In this document: piece after piece, positions 1 through 9,312 of the stretch
Numbering within the stretch: the stretch's first letter is position 1
Layout of the letters: each line of letters begins with the position of its first letter
Source: Paralithodes platypus
Taxonomy: Eukaryota; Arthropoda; Malacostraca; Decapoda; Lithodidae
Direction: 5' to 3'
DNA length: 64,000 bases
Assembly: GCA_032716605.1 (NCBI GenBank)
Contig: CM064503.1
Span: 799,902 to 863,901, forward strand
The notes under the pieces: generated by a model
The model's database searches: none
What the model saw: the letters and a program-made list of their open reading frames with translations, nothing else
Told to the model about the DNA's origin: nothing
Translations under genes and position numbers: made by a program

Positions 1-134
1 TCTAGTGATAATAAGGCTTTAAACTATCTCAACCAGCCCTTTTAACTACCACAGCTCCTCCCTAAGCTGCATAATATCGCTTAAATATAGCTAGACTAAA
101 ATATTACACACGTCGCTGGTACTCAAAGGGTTAA
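1..134. mobile_element. TTAA-type (piggyBac-like) MITE, left-truncated by window edge
   Basis: The segment ends in AAAGGG followed by TTAA (131-134). It resembles the right two thirds of the element at 36956-37169: both share an 'aactatctcaa' stretch, a 'cctttctaagctg'-like stretch, and a 'cgtcg..ggtac' end. No coding capacity. The family is inferred to be a non-autonomous piggyBac-type element from the TTAA flank and CCC/GGG ends of complete copies elsewhere in the window. The left end lies outside the window. Confidence 0.55.
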
Positions 135-135
135 T

Positions 136-345
136 ACATGTGCAACTAATTTGCTAAGGAAACAAATTCACTTACTCATGTAGTGATGTACATTCTATGT
201 AGTAGTTTTGAGTTATATTTATATTTCAAAATTATATTTTGCTAAATCTTTATTTCCGCATAGAGATTTTGAGAAGTTCTTTTGTCTTAATGTAGTGCCA
301 TTCCTGTTTTGGTTTGTTTGCAAAGTTTTACATTTCAAATATTCT
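136..345 (+). repeat. Interspersed repeat family G, copy 1
   Basis: AT-rich, about 200 bp, non-coding. It is recognisable by a 'tgctcatgtagtaatgtac' start region, a 'ttttatttcaaaattttatttt' centre and a 'tttggtttgtttgcaagttttac' end. Related copies lie at 2252-2690 (minus), 13517-13930 (minus, split), 18058-18197 (plus) and 43722-43920 (plus). No tRNA-like head and no clear terminal inverted repeat were seen, so the class is unassigned. Confidence 0.55.
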
Positions 346-397
346 CTTCTGGCAGCTTTTATGAGAAACTTTTCCTCACTCTCAATATAGGTTTCTC

Positions 398-650
398 CTA
401 CAACTTGCATGCTTCACTCCTATACATCAAAATTGGGATTACCACACTCTCATGGAGTGACTTCTTTACATCCATGATAACTCCCCTGTTCTTTGTCACT
501 GCTCTCAGTGTTCCTACAACCATCCTCCCCTGTTGTACCCTCTTACACTTCATACAGTATTTCAAACCACATTTACATTATACTTTTAATAATTAGCTGA
601 CATTTTCTATTGCTTATCTGATAATTGAACCTCACTTCACACTCTGAGAC
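398..650 (-). mobile_element. RTE-like LINE C, degraded reverse-transcriptase C-terminal fragment
   Basis: The minus strand matches the same part of better LINE C copies at 18650-18900 and 35640-35900 (block 'gggattaccacactctcatg', then the segment encoding the KKSLHDSVVIPTLTYGSEAW region). Many substitutions and stops are present and no long frame remains. It is an old fragment of a family that recurs about seven times here. Confidence 0.6.
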
Positions 651-724
651 TAACAATTTGTGACAAACACCTAATGTTCATGGCCACCCCTTCACAGGAA
701 TTACGGCGTCTAGAAAAAAGAAAA
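647..724 (+). mobile_element. SINE 3' tail shared with LINE C
   Basis: It contains 'atttgtgacaaacacctaat', then 'atggccacccctt' and 'ggaattacggcgtc', and ends in an A-rich tail. The same block is the tail of the tRNA-headed SINE at 40750-40935, and its last 35 bp are the terminal motif of LINE C copies. It ends about 11 bp from the splice donor of the neighbouring minus-strand exon (donor GT at 734-735). Confidence 0.5.
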
Positions 725-735
725 TAAATTCTCAC

Positions 736-896
736 CTGTCACATTCAGAACTATCTTTCTGGTTGAACTGGTTCTTCTCAATGTTCGCTTTCATCCCCTC
801 ATCTCCGGACTCTGCGGTATTGCTGTTTCTAGGGCTGGTTCCGTATGGGGTTGGAGATATGTACCCCAGTGAAATCTCCAGTTCTCTCTTGTCAGC
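736..896 (-). CDS. Unidentified coiled-coil protein gene, exon 4 (internal; last exon in window)
   Basis: This is an internal coding exon of 161 nt on the minus strand. The acceptor reads ...TTTCTCAG just above 896 and the donor is GTGAG at 735-731. Read from the acceptor in phase 0 it is open for 53 codons plus 2 nt. It starts ADKRELEISLGYISPTPYG, followed by a polar, Ser/Asn/Glu-rich stretch; the frame hits a stop right after the donor, as expected of an exon. Phase 0 matches the end of the upstream exon at 5209-5376, so I assign it to the same gene, which continues beyond the left edge. No domain is recognised. The grouping with the other exons rests on strand, order and phase only; a transcript would settle it. 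Confidence 0.6.
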
Positions 897-987
897 CTGA
901 GAAATGTAGGAAAGGATAAGAATAGTTGTGGTAATAAACTGTATTCTATTCATATTTGTTTTCACCAACTCACCAATTAATTTTAAC

Positions 988-1100
988 AAATTAAATCAAT
1001 GAAAGTAATGAATACATGTGGTACTCCAAGGACTCGAACCTAGGATACTCACACCAAAATTTCGCACACTAAGCACTAGGCTATCAAGACAGCTAAAGGT
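988..1100 (-). mobile_element. tRNA-derived SINE, family I, copy 1
   Basis: The minus strand shows pol III box-like motifs: A-box-like TAGCCTAGTGC and B box GGTTCGAGTCC, about 40 bp apart as in tRNA genes. The clover-leaf is incomplete. A second copy with the same layout lies at 17375-17480. It sits in the intron between exons 3 and 4 of the coiled-coil gene's neighbourhood. The rest of 1101-1430 shows no gene. Confidence 0.55.
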
Positions 1101-1430
1101 TTATGCACAAGCCTATGATATCCTATGCCTGATTCAGGAACAGCAAGTAACTACATAAAAGTTAGTAATAATAATGGTCTTCTATGATTGATTAGGGAAA
1201 ATAGTAAGTCACAATATTAAAGGGCATAGCTCAACCAAATCACTTCCTGTTTTGTTCACTCTTCAAAGCATGTTAATTTGACAAAAATTGAACATGTGCT
1301 TTGTTTTGTTATCATTTTTACCCTAAAATAGCAAACAAATCCTATTAAGATATTTCTATTTTAAGGAGGGTGATGACATCAACAGAGATCCTGAAAACAT
1401 CCCCGATACAAAGGCTAGTCGAGATGCGTT

Positions 1431-1800
1431 GTTGTTGTTGTTGTTGTTCCCCAAGCTGCCTGGCCGAACAGCCCCAAGGCCCCGAGTAAGGCCAAGGCCA
1501 TAAACGAGCGCCCCCACAGAACCCTCCCTGCCGACCACAATAAAGCCTGGGTGACCGAAGCCACTCCATGGCGGGGAGCTGAGAGGGTGCGTAAACGCCC
1601 GGGAAACCAAAGCCCCACCCAGGGCCCTGTGCCCCTCAGCAATTATGAAGAGAAAGTTGAGGGGCAAAGGAATAATGTGACACTTTAGCTTCCAATCTTG
1701 GTAGATTGGGAGGGCAATCCACGGAAGAGACGCCGTCACTTGAGATCTAGAAAATATATAAGTAAAAGGAACAGTCAGAGTAAGCTATGGGTATGGCGTT
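1431..1800 (-). mobile_element. SINE family F, near full-length copy with (GTT/AAC)n tail
   Basis: This is a GC-rich repeat of about 370 bp. Read on the minus strand it runs from 'gccatacccatagcttactc' through 'gcccctcaactttc' and 'ggagtggcttcggtcac' to 'ggggctgttcggccaggcag' and an AAC/CAA microsatellite tail. Other copies: 13163-13516 (-), 14146-14306 (+), 57702-57941 (+), 59713-60092 (-). The last 60 bp match the 3' end of LINE E (12200-12298). Three overlapping open frames exist but are not conserved in a coding manner. Confidence 0.65.
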
Positions 1801-1869
1801 GCGTTTATGAGATGCGTTCAATAGACTAACTAATGTTACACACGGTCTTGCTCCGATCCATTTCTAAAT

Positions 1870-2123
1870 TAGCTTTCACTCTAAGTATGACACCAGGCAC
1901 GTCTGCCTGCCGAGATCAGAACCTCTTCGGGTGGTCGGGGGCCGGGGGAGTGCTGGAGGGACCTTGGTGACCTTGGTGACCCTGATTTCTGGGTCTTCTC
2001 CTGGATGACCTAGATGCGTGTAAATTTGTATGATTTTATTTTTGTGTTTATTGTTTTCTGTTGTGTTGTCCCTATTCTGTTTTTGTCTTGAGTCGGTCAT
2101 CCCCCCCCCCCAAAAAAAAAAAA
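1870..2123 (+). mobile_element. Retroposon family Z, copy 1, with C-run and poly(A)
   Basis: It shares blocks with the minus-strand segment 14436-14760: 'gtctgcctgc', 'gggggccgggggagtgctgg', 'ccttggtgacc', 'gggtcttc', and 'gttgtgttgtccct'. It ends in a run of 12 Cs and 13 As (2099-2123). An AT-rich middle and an A tail suggest the 3' end of a retroposon. No coding frame of note. Confidence 0.45.
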
Positions 2124-2251
2124 CAATAGGAAAAGTGGAGATTGGGCCTGAGTATATACAGTACATACATGCAATATGACACAATGTTTACCTCTGCTTG
2201 AAACTGCTGTACCCACCCACATCCTCAGAGAGCTGAGAATATATCTAATTA

Positions 2252-2690
2252 TAATGTAAAAATTGCAAATTAAACAAACCAAAACTGGGACGACACAAGA
2301 TAAACGCAAAGGAACTAATTACAATCGCTATAAAACAGAAAAAAAAAGACAGCCAGTTTAGTCCCACGGTTACCAAAATGAAAGACAAAATACTGCTCGA
2401 TCTGTTCTGAAAAGTCTCTAAAATATCGCTAGATAGCAAATATATCCCCCAAATTGATAGAATAATTATGCAAAACTTGCAAAATAAACAAACCAAACTG
2501 GGACGACACAATATAAAGGCAAAAGATCTTATCAAAATCGCTATGTGGCAATAACGCTAAATGATGATGATGATGAACGCTAAATAAAATAAGATTTTGA
2601 AATAAAAGAACACAAAACCACCACATAGGGTTTACATCACTACATGAACAAGTTAATCCATTTCCCAAGCAAATCGCACATAATGATAGC
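2252..2690 (-). repeat. Interspersed repeat family G, two minus-strand copies
   Basis: Two head-to-tail copies of repeat G on the minus strand. One is partial (about 2252-2340) and one near complete (about 2458-2690), each with 'aacaaaccaaa(a)ctgggacgacac' and 'atcgctat'. The second holds a short ATG microsatellite (2561-2575). Non-coding. Confidence 0.55.
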
Positions 2691-2705
2691 CCATAATTAT
2701 AATCT

Positions 2706-3168
2706 CTCTAATGTTGTTGTTGTTGTTGTTGTTCCCTAAGCTGCCTGGCCGAACAGCCCCGAGTCCTTCAGGAAGGCCATGGCCACGATCGGGCTCTCCC
2801 ACAGAGCTCTCAAAGAGTGTAAATTGTGTTGTTGGCGTAAGTAGTTGTGTGAAATGCAGTCTTCTATGATGTGTTTAATGGTATGGGGTGCTGTGTTACA
2901 ACCCGGGCAGGTGTCGACGACTGAGTCATCCAGTCTCTTCTGATAGCTCAGAAGAGCTGGATGGTGTCCGCATCTCAACCTGGCCAGGTGGACTCTGTCC
3001 TCGCGAGGAAGGGAGGATTCAGAAGGATGGGTTTCGGGAAGTCGTGCTTGCAGCTGCGTGTTGTCTATGAGTGAGTGGATGGCACGGCGAGTGATATGAG
3101 TATGGATGTGCTTCCGGAAGTTGGTTTGGGGTGGGCAGAGAGGTAGAGAAGACAGTATTTGTGTGTCT
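2706..3168 (-). mobile_element. Jockey-like LINE E, 3' end with zinc-knuckle C-terminus
   Basis: The minus strand encodes the C-terminal segment RCGHHPALLSYQKRLDDS followed by a CCHC-type knuckle (C-x2-C ... H ... C), then LHSLRALWESPIVAMAF and a final GLFGQAA stop. The tail is (AAC)n, seen here as GTT repeats at 2713-2734. The same protein end occurs on the plus strand at 12010-12298. 5'-truncated, as is usual for LINE insertions. Confidence 0.7.
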
Positions 3169-3547
3169 AATGTAGCTTAATATGGCTAAAATTTATAAAA
3201 TATGTAAAGAATTGCTGCTTGATCAAGGAGGAGGCTGTAGGCACCAGACGAACAGGGCAGTAATCCCAGGAAGAGCTAGGTGGTTGATAAGGACAGCTGG
3301 AACTCCTGTTTCACCACCTGGCATCCCTAGCTGATCTTTCTGTGCCTCATCAATATTGAAGGCAACCCAAGCCCTGCCCTCCAAAACACCTTCTCGTCCT
3401 ATCAATATAGTATATGTAATACAAACACCTTACACACTACACTACCTTTGCTGCAAAAAATAAATAGATGAAGATGATGACGGCAATACGCCCAAGCCTC
3501 AGAGTCCCCCCCCCCCCCTAGGAGTAGGAGTAGGAGTAGCAGGAGGA
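3169..3547. other. Intronic stretch, no gene assigned
   Basis: AT-rich sequence followed by a 60-codon open frame on the minus strand (3223-3405) with no recognised domain, a C-run at 3509-3520 and GGAGTA/GGAGGA microsatellites to 3547. The frame lacks convincing splice context in the phase of the neighbouring gene. I treat the segment as non-coding. Confidence 0.4.
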
Positions 3548-3760
3548 GGAGGTGTGGCAGAGTGGTCTTACCACTGGACTGGTAATCCAATGGACCCGGG
3601 TTCGAATCCAAATATGTCAATGGGAAGATATTATTGGGATGGAATTTGTGCTGTACCTTGTTTCAGTGCATTACCACAGCACACCGAAATGCCAAAACAA
3701 AATACCCTCATTGTTCCCTGATTAAATAGCACTGTATGAATATTCCCATATTAAAAATAT
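3548..3760 (+). mobile_element. tRNA-Thr-derived SINE
   Basis: The head (3552-3610) is strongly tRNA-like. It has A box TGGCAGAGTGG, an anticodon arm TGGA-CTGGTAA-TCCA whose loop reads GGT (Thr), and B box GGTTCGAATCC. A tRNA-unrelated body follows, and the acceptor stem is not closed by a matching 3' strand. It is therefore a SINE rather than a functional tRNA gene. Confidence 0.65.
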
Positions 3761-3767
3761 GCTACAG

Positions 3768-4058
3768 GGGGGCAATGCCTAGGGAGTTAATTGCTCAATA
3801 GGTGGCGTTCTGAGAGTGAGGGTCCGAGCCTGGGAGTGAGACTGTGAAGCGCAGAGGCGAAGCAGCTTCAGAGATGGAGTTGGGTTCGAGCCGTGAATGG
3901 GTGCTTCGCATGTCTCACTCCCTAGACTGGAACAAGACCTCACGGGCCTCACCGTGTTCAGCGGTAGAGTGTAAAGGCTATCAGCCTATGCCCGAGAGGG
4001 AGTAGTTGGAATATAGAAAAAAAAAAAAAAAAACAAAAAAAAAAAAAAAAAAAAAAAA
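3768..4058 (+). mobile_element. Poly(A)-tailed SINE-like retroposon
   Basis: A non-coding unit of about 250 bp with a B-box-like GGTTCGAGCC at 3882-3891, ending in a long A-rich tail at 4014-4058 with one internal C. The tail abuts directly on the LINE A fragment that starts at 4059, so two retroposons are joined with no spacer. Confidence 0.45.
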
Positions 4059-4925
4059 ATGCCCCTATCAGTTTGTCCTCTGGTCTGGACTCCTCAAAGT
4101 GCCCTGGACCTCTATCTTCTACTCTATCTATCTATTTCTGTAACATTCGCGGCCTTTCCTCTAACTTCCTCTCTGTGGAACACCATCTCTCTTCTACCAA
4201 ACCTGACTTACTTTTCCTCACTGAAACTCAGTTGTCTAAGGCAACAGACAGTAAACCCATCTCTATATCCTCCTACTATCTCTATCCTCAATTCAAAGCC
4301 AAAGGTGGATGTTGCGTGTACGTTCGCAACAATCTTACTTGCTCTCGTGTTCCCAACTTTGACTCTTCTGAATTCTCAACTATCTGGCTTAAGCTATCTT
4401 GTCACTCTCTCACTAAATATATCTGTGCTGTTTATTTCTCCCCTAATTCTACTGACTATCCAAAATTCTTTGAATATCTTATATCTAATGTGGAACACAT
4501 TCTATCCATCTCTCCCTTCTCTGAAATCTCCATTTTAGGAGATTTCAATGTTCACCACCACTAATGGCTCTCCTCTAATTTCACTGACCAACCTGGTGAA
4601 CAAGCATACATCTTTTCTATCCTAAATGACCTAGAGCAGTTAGTTCACCAACCCACCCGTATCCCGGACCGCCCTGGAGATTGACCCAACATCCTTCACT
4701 TATTTCTAACCTCTAATCCTTCTGCTTATACTGTAAATCTTTTCTTTCCGTTGGGCTCTTCCGATCATAACCTTATCTCTGTCACCTGTCTCTCCAGTAT
4801 GGCCTTCTGACCCCCCAGCCGGCGGAACTTTGGCGCTGCCGACTGGGAAGCTCTATGGCAGTACTTCTTTGATTTCCCATGGAACAATTTTTGCTTCAAT
4901 GGCAGGGGACCCTCAGAGTTAATAC
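4059..4925 (+). mobile_element. Jockey-like LINE A, apurinic-endonuclease domain fragment
   Basis: Reading frame 4073-4564 and its continuation encode an APE-type endonuclease: YFCNIRGLSSN near the start, the catalytic-Glu motif LLFLTETQLS, VYFSPNST, and the catalytic GDFNVHH. Stops interrupt the frame after GDFNVHHH and near 4682. Further on [10 protein letters not shown] gives the SDH motif. The copy stops near 4925, inside the EN-RT linker. It is thus truncated at the 3' end as well as lacking the start, which implies a deletion or recombination after insertion. Same family as 5981-10857. Confidence 0.75.
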
Positions 4926-4965
4926 AGTACGTTGTTGTTTGTACCATTCATTACTAAGCTTATGC

Positions 4966-5155
4966 TACTAATACTATCTATCTATCTATCTATTGCTGGA
5001 TACCGTGATCCCCGAAGGGGTGGCCACGAAAGAAACGCCCCCACGCACCTCTGTCCCCAGTCAGTCGACGCCCCTCCTCCCATCAAGCACCGCTTTCACG
5101 CATATACTTCTTAACTCCATCCTTCCACATCTCTCTCGGTTTACCTCTCCCTATC
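4966..5155 (-). mobile_element. RTE-like LINE C, short 3' end with GATA tail
   Basis: The minus strand ends with the family's terminal motif (ggccaccccttcgggg, then atcacgg-like sequence and GGCAATA) followed by a GATA microsatellite, seen here as CTAT repeats at 4976-4992. Only about 160 bp of the 3' region is present. It lies 53 bp from the gene 1 exon at 5209. Confidence 0.65.
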
Positions 5156-5208
5156 TGTATGGTGGTGAGATAGTGATTGCATGGGTACGGTATGGAAAAT
5201 ACGTTTAC

Positions 5209-5376
5209 CCTGAGTCTAGAGATAACAGATGTAAGTTGACGTGTGTGCTCTTGATGCTGTTCCTCCACCGCTGCCGTCTTCTCCTCCGTGGCTGCCAGTA
5301 TTTCAGATATCTTGCAGTCACTGCTCTTCACTATCTCTTTACGGGATGACTTCATTCTTGCCTCAGCTTCTTCTAG
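5209..5376 (-). CDS. Unidentified coiled-coil protein gene, exon 3
   Basis: A 168-nt internal exon on the minus strand. The acceptor TTTTTTCCAG lies just above 5376 and the donor is GTAAAC at 5208-5203. It gives 56 codons in phase 0 at both ends, starting LEEAEARMKSSRKEIVKSS and continuing with Glu/Lys/Gln-rich heptads (EEKTAAVEEQHQEHTRQL) that predict a coiled coil. Phase and strand fit the exon at 12943-13086 upstream and 736-896 downstream. No family is recognised; the make-up is like centrosomal or cytoskeletal scaffold proteins, but that is only a resemblance in composition. Confidence 0.65.
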
Positions 5377-5767
5377 CTGGAAAAAATGTAAGAGTTCTTA
5401 ACTTTTGGTAATTCAGGATTTTTATGCCTTGGAGAAAGAAAATTGGATAGGTAGGTAAAGCCACTACATCTTTCTGCATTTATAATTTTGGTACTTACAT
5501 TTAAGCTTCTTATTATGTCAGATTTATGTATGATAGCTACATCTAATGGTCTTATTTTCTATACTGATTACCGGTAATGATCTATGGTACCATAGCAATA
5601 ATTGGTAATTAGTTTTACAATCCAGAGCCCTAAAACATTGATCATAAAAAGGTTAACATACATACATACAAGTTTAAAGACCGCTTCATCCACAGAGAGC
5701 ATAGTTTTAGTCTCCTTACTGTAGTACAGTACAATAAAAATTAAAGACTTTCCACAACACAGCCCCA
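5377..5767. other. Intron sequence, no feature seen
   Basis: AT-rich sequence with no open frame supported by splice sites and no repeat family that I could match within the window. Confidence 0.4.
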
Positions 5768-5929
5768 TCATGTCATCACAGTGGCCGATGTTGGTATAGC
5801 ACTAACAGTCTCAGCAAGACTCAACAAAGTCCCACTGAAGCACTTGCACCTGGCGAATCCACACCACACCAGCCTTAACTGTGCTACAATGAAGCAGTAA
5901 CAAGAAATCACCATAACTGCTACAGAGGC
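5768..5929 (+). repeat. Interspersed repeat family T, copy 1
   Basis: It shares blocks with 57552-57690: 'atgtcatcac', 'actcaacaaagtcc', 'cacaccagcc', 'aactgtgctacaa'. Non-coding. This copy runs up to the 51-bp direct repeat that flanks LINE A. Confidence 0.5.
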
Positions 5930-5980
5930 TGCTTCCAAAAATCTTGTACAGTACCAGTAGGGTACGGTAGTATAACAGTT
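5930..5980 (+). repeat. 51-bp target-site duplication, left copy
   Basis: It matches 10868-10918 at 49 of 51 positions by eye. The shared block includes 'atcttgtacagtac' and 'agtagggtacggtagtataa'. It lies immediately 5' of the truncated start of LINE A, and the second copy follows the LINE's poly(A) tail. It is therefore best read as the duplication made when LINE A inserted. Confidence 0.8.
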
Positions 5981-5982
5981 TC

Positions 5983-7255
5983 AAAGCCAAAGGCGGATGT
6001 TGTGCATATGTGCACAACAAACTCACTTGCTCTCGTGTTCCCGATTTCGACTCCTCTGAATTCTCAACTTTATGGCTCAAACTTTCCTGTCATTCTCTTA
6101 CTAAATATTTCTGTGCTGTCTATCTTTCCCCTAACTCTACCAACTTTCCCAAATTCTTTGACTATCTAAACTCTACAGTGGAACACATTCTATCCATTTC
6201 TCCTTTCTCAGAAATCTCCATCTTAGGAGATTTCAACGTTCACCACCGCCAATGGCTCTCCTCTCACACTACTGATCCACCTGGTGAACAAGCCTATGTC
6301 TTTTCTATCATAAATGACCTAGAGCAGTTAGTTCAGCAACCCACCCGTATCCCGGATCGCATCGGAGATCGGCCCAAGATTCTTGACTTGTTTCTAACTT
6401 CTAACCCTTCTTCTTATACTGTCGATCTTTTCTCTCCTCTGGGCTCCTCCGACCATAAACTTATCTCTGTCACCTGTCCTATCTCTCCAGTACGGCCACC
6501 CGATCCTCCTAGCCGGCGGCGCTTGTGGCACTTTGGCGCTGCCAACTGGGAGGCTCTCCGGCAGTACTTCTTTGATTTCACATGGAATGATTTCTGTTTC
6601 CGTGGCCGGGGACCCTCGGAGAGTGCTGAACGCATTACCGAGGTAATCCTATCGGGCATGGAAGCATACATTCCATTCTCTTTCTCTCAGACTAATGCTA
6701 AAAAAACTTGGTTTACTCACGCCTGTTCTACTGCTGTCCGCAATAAGGCAGAAGCATTCAAACGGTACCGACGCCTTAAAACTCAAGACTCTCATTCTTC
6801 TTAGGTTTCTGCCCGGAATCAAGCCAAATCTGTTCTTCGACTTGCCAAACACTCTTTCATCAATAATAAATGCACTGAACTATCCAACTCTATCTCTTCC
6901 CAAGCTTTCTGGCATCTAGCCAAAAACCTCTCCAACAATTTCTCTTCCTCGTCTTTCCCTCCCCTTTCCCACTCTGATGGCACAACCATCACTTCTTCCT
7001 CTGACAAAGCTAAACTCTTCGCTCAAACTTTTGCTAGAAACTCCACCTTGGATGATTCCGGTGCTATTCCTCCCTCTCCGCCCTCCTCTCTCTTACTTAT
7101 GCCTAATATCCTAATCTCTTCTAAAGATGTACTTTCTACCCTCTCTGGGCTTAACACTAATAAGGCGTACGGTCCGGACGGTGTTCATCCGGTTGTTCTC
7201 AAAAACTGTGCTTCCGTGCTGACTCCCTGCCTAGGCAAACTCTTTCGTCTCTCGT
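5983..7255 (+). pseudogene. LINE A ORF2, endonuclease and N-terminal RT part
   Basis: A single frame with only one internal stop (TAG at 6802-6804). Motifs in order: [10 protein letters not shown], catalytic [29 protein letters not shown] (SDH triad of APE endonucleases), then after the stop a linker and the RT fingers motif YGPDGVHPVVLKNCA. The N-terminal third of the endonuclease (NIRGL and TET motifs, seen in the copy at 4059) is missing because of 5' truncation. In the living element this protein nicks and copies at the target site. Confidence 0.8.
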
Positions 7256-7258
7256 CAA

Positions 7259-9031
7259 ATGAGTAATGCCCTCAATACCTTCTTTGCATCAGTTTTTACA
7301 ACAGAAGACCTCAGTGATATCCCTACACCATCGCCGATTCAGATTGATAATTCAGATGTTCTAAGCAATATCACCATTACAGAGAGAGAAGTATTGAATT
7401 GTTTAGATAAACTCAAGGTAAATAAAACGCCTGGACCTGATACAATCTCGCCTAGAGTTCTAAAGGAAGCTAAGGATGAGCTCTCCAAACCACTGACATT
7501 ACTATTCAATAAATCCTTGCAGTCTGGAACTATGCCTGATCAGTGGAAGCTAGCCAACGTAACACCGATATTAAAAAAAGGCAGTAAATCCCTACCCAGT
7601 AACTATCGTCCAATTAGCTTAACCTCAGTTGTATGTAAAATGCTAGAAACGGTCATACGAGACAGACTCGTAAATCACTTAGAGGAAAATAACATACTTA
7701 AAGATACTCAACACGGCTTTCGTAAAAAACGTTCCTGTTTAACAAACCTCTTAGACTTCTTCCACGATATCCTCAACCTCTACGATGAGAGTAAAGCTGT
7801 AGATATAATAATAATAATAATAATAGTTCTTAAAGCTAGCGCATGCTAAGCTAGCTAAGGATAGCTCAATAAGGCCGATTAGGCGTATTTCCATTGGGGT
7901 CCGGTACTACTACCCCATCCCTTTGCTCATGAGGGATGGTAACGACTCAGTGCTTGTGAAAAATCTTTAATGCGCCGAGCGTGGGCGCGAACCCGGGCCT
8001 TCTGGGTAGAAGTCCGAGACGCTAGTGACCTTGATTTTCAAAAGGCCTTTGACAAAATGCCCCACAAACGTTTACTGCTAAAACTAAAAGCGCATGGAAT
8101 ACAAGACGGTGTGTTGAAATGGATAGAAAATTGGCTCAGCGACAGAAAGCAAAGAGTAGTCATAAACGGTAAGGCATCTAAATGGACCAATGTAAGTAGC
8201 GGGGTACCCCAGGGATCGGTACTAGGACCAATTCTCTTTCTAATTTACATCAACGACATAGATGAGGGTCTCACCTGTACAATCTCAAAATTTGCTGACG
8301 ATACAAAAATTGCAAATAGCGTACTCTCAAAAGAACAAGTTGACGATATGCAACACAATCTAGATAAATTGTCATGTTGGGCCCAAATTTGGCAAATGAG
8401 TTTCAATGCGGATAAATGTAAAGTACTACATATCGGATACCTAAATGAGAAAGCAAACTATTCGATGAATGGCACTCAGCTTAAGAATGTAAACAGAGAA
8501 ACTGATCTGGGAGTAACAATATCGAGTAACCTAAAACCGAGTCAACAATGTTCAGAAGTTGTTAAGAAGGCAAACAAAATAATTGGCTTTATAGGCAGGT
8601 CATTTGAGCATAAATCCAAAGAAGTTATCCTAACCCTTTACAATTCCTTAGTCCGCCCTCTTCTGGAATACTGCGTTCAATCCTGGTGCCCTTATTACCA
8701 AAAAGATATAAACAAGCTAGAACGAGTTCAGCGTAGAGTTACCAAAATGATACCTAGCCTAAAGAACAAACCATACGAAGAGCGTCTTAGAGAATTAAAT
8801 CTATTTCCTTTAACCCAGCGCAGATTAAGAGGTGACTTAATTCAAGTGTTCAAAATCATCAAAGGCATCGACAATATGAACTGTAGTAAGTACTTCACTA
8901 TCGACCAATCTAATTACACGCGGGGAAACGGTTGCAAAATTATTGGTAAATCTTTTAACTCACACAATCTAAGAATTTCTTCTTCAATCGAGTTGTCAAC
9001 TTGTGGAATGGGCTTCCCCGAAACGTTATAG
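7259..9031 (+). pseudogene. LINE B reverse transcriptase, interrupted
   Basis: The two open parts (7259-7802 and about 8029-9031) are in the same codon phase and rejoin as ...ESKAVDI | LDFQKAFDKM once the SINE is ignored. All core RT blocks are present, including FADD. The thumb segment reads LVRPLLEYCVQSWCPYYQKD, LERVQRRVTKMIPSL, RRLRGDLIQVFKIIKGI. The last about 30 codons are out of frame. Without the SINE and this shift the enzyme would look nearly intact. Confidence 0.75.
7803..8028 (-). mobile_element. tRNA-derived SINE with (ATT)n tail inside LINE B
   Basis: The minus strand begins near GTCACTAGCGTCTCGGAC (tRNA D-arm-like) with B box GGGTTCGCGCCC, and ends in an ATT microsatellite (7806-7824 on the plus strand as ATA/ATT repeats). 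Removing it restores the LINE B frame, so it inserted after LINE B. The head is slightly truncated. Confidence 0.7.
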
Positions 9032-9312
9032 ACTGCATCACCGTTGATTCATTTAAACTCCGCCTAGACAAATATCTCGCATCAAACCCGCGACTGACTG
9101 CGTTTGTAAATGAATAACTTTATTTTATTCCCCCCTCAGTTACTAACCCATCTGTCCCCTACTAACTTCCTAATCCTGCCACGGACATTAGTTCCAGGGC
9201 AGTAATTCCCTTTCCAATGTTCCCTTACCCACTCTAACCCACTGTTTGGACACTTGATCCTCAGTGTTTTGGAGGACAAGCAACCTAGAAGGGTCACTAG
9301 ATCTGTTGTTGC

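Larger units (their letters stand above)
7257..9305 (+). mobile_element. CR1-like LINE B inserted in LINE A
   Basis: 5'-truncated. The frame starts at 7259 with the region before the RT, passes TPGPDTISPRVLKEAKDEL, SNYRPISLTSVVCK and QHGFRKKRS, is broken at 7803-8028 by a SINE, and resumes LDFQKAFDKMPHKRLL, SGVPQGSVLGPILFL, KFADDTKIAN (catalytic F-ADD) and a thumb region to about 9031. There it shifts frame before the natural end. The 3' UTR (9110-9305) ends 'gatctgttgttgcttgatttc' without poly(A). A second copy of its 3' third lies at 63221-63862. Confidence 0.85.

Noticed and set aside
3552..3612. Functional tRNA-Thr gene
   Set aside because: The D arm, anticodon arm and B box are present, but the acceptor stem does not close and a SINE body follows.
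4059..4538. Hydrophobic 159-codon frame
   Set aside because: It is an out-of-frame shadow of the LINE A endonuclease, whose frame holds the NIRGL, TET and GDFN motifs.
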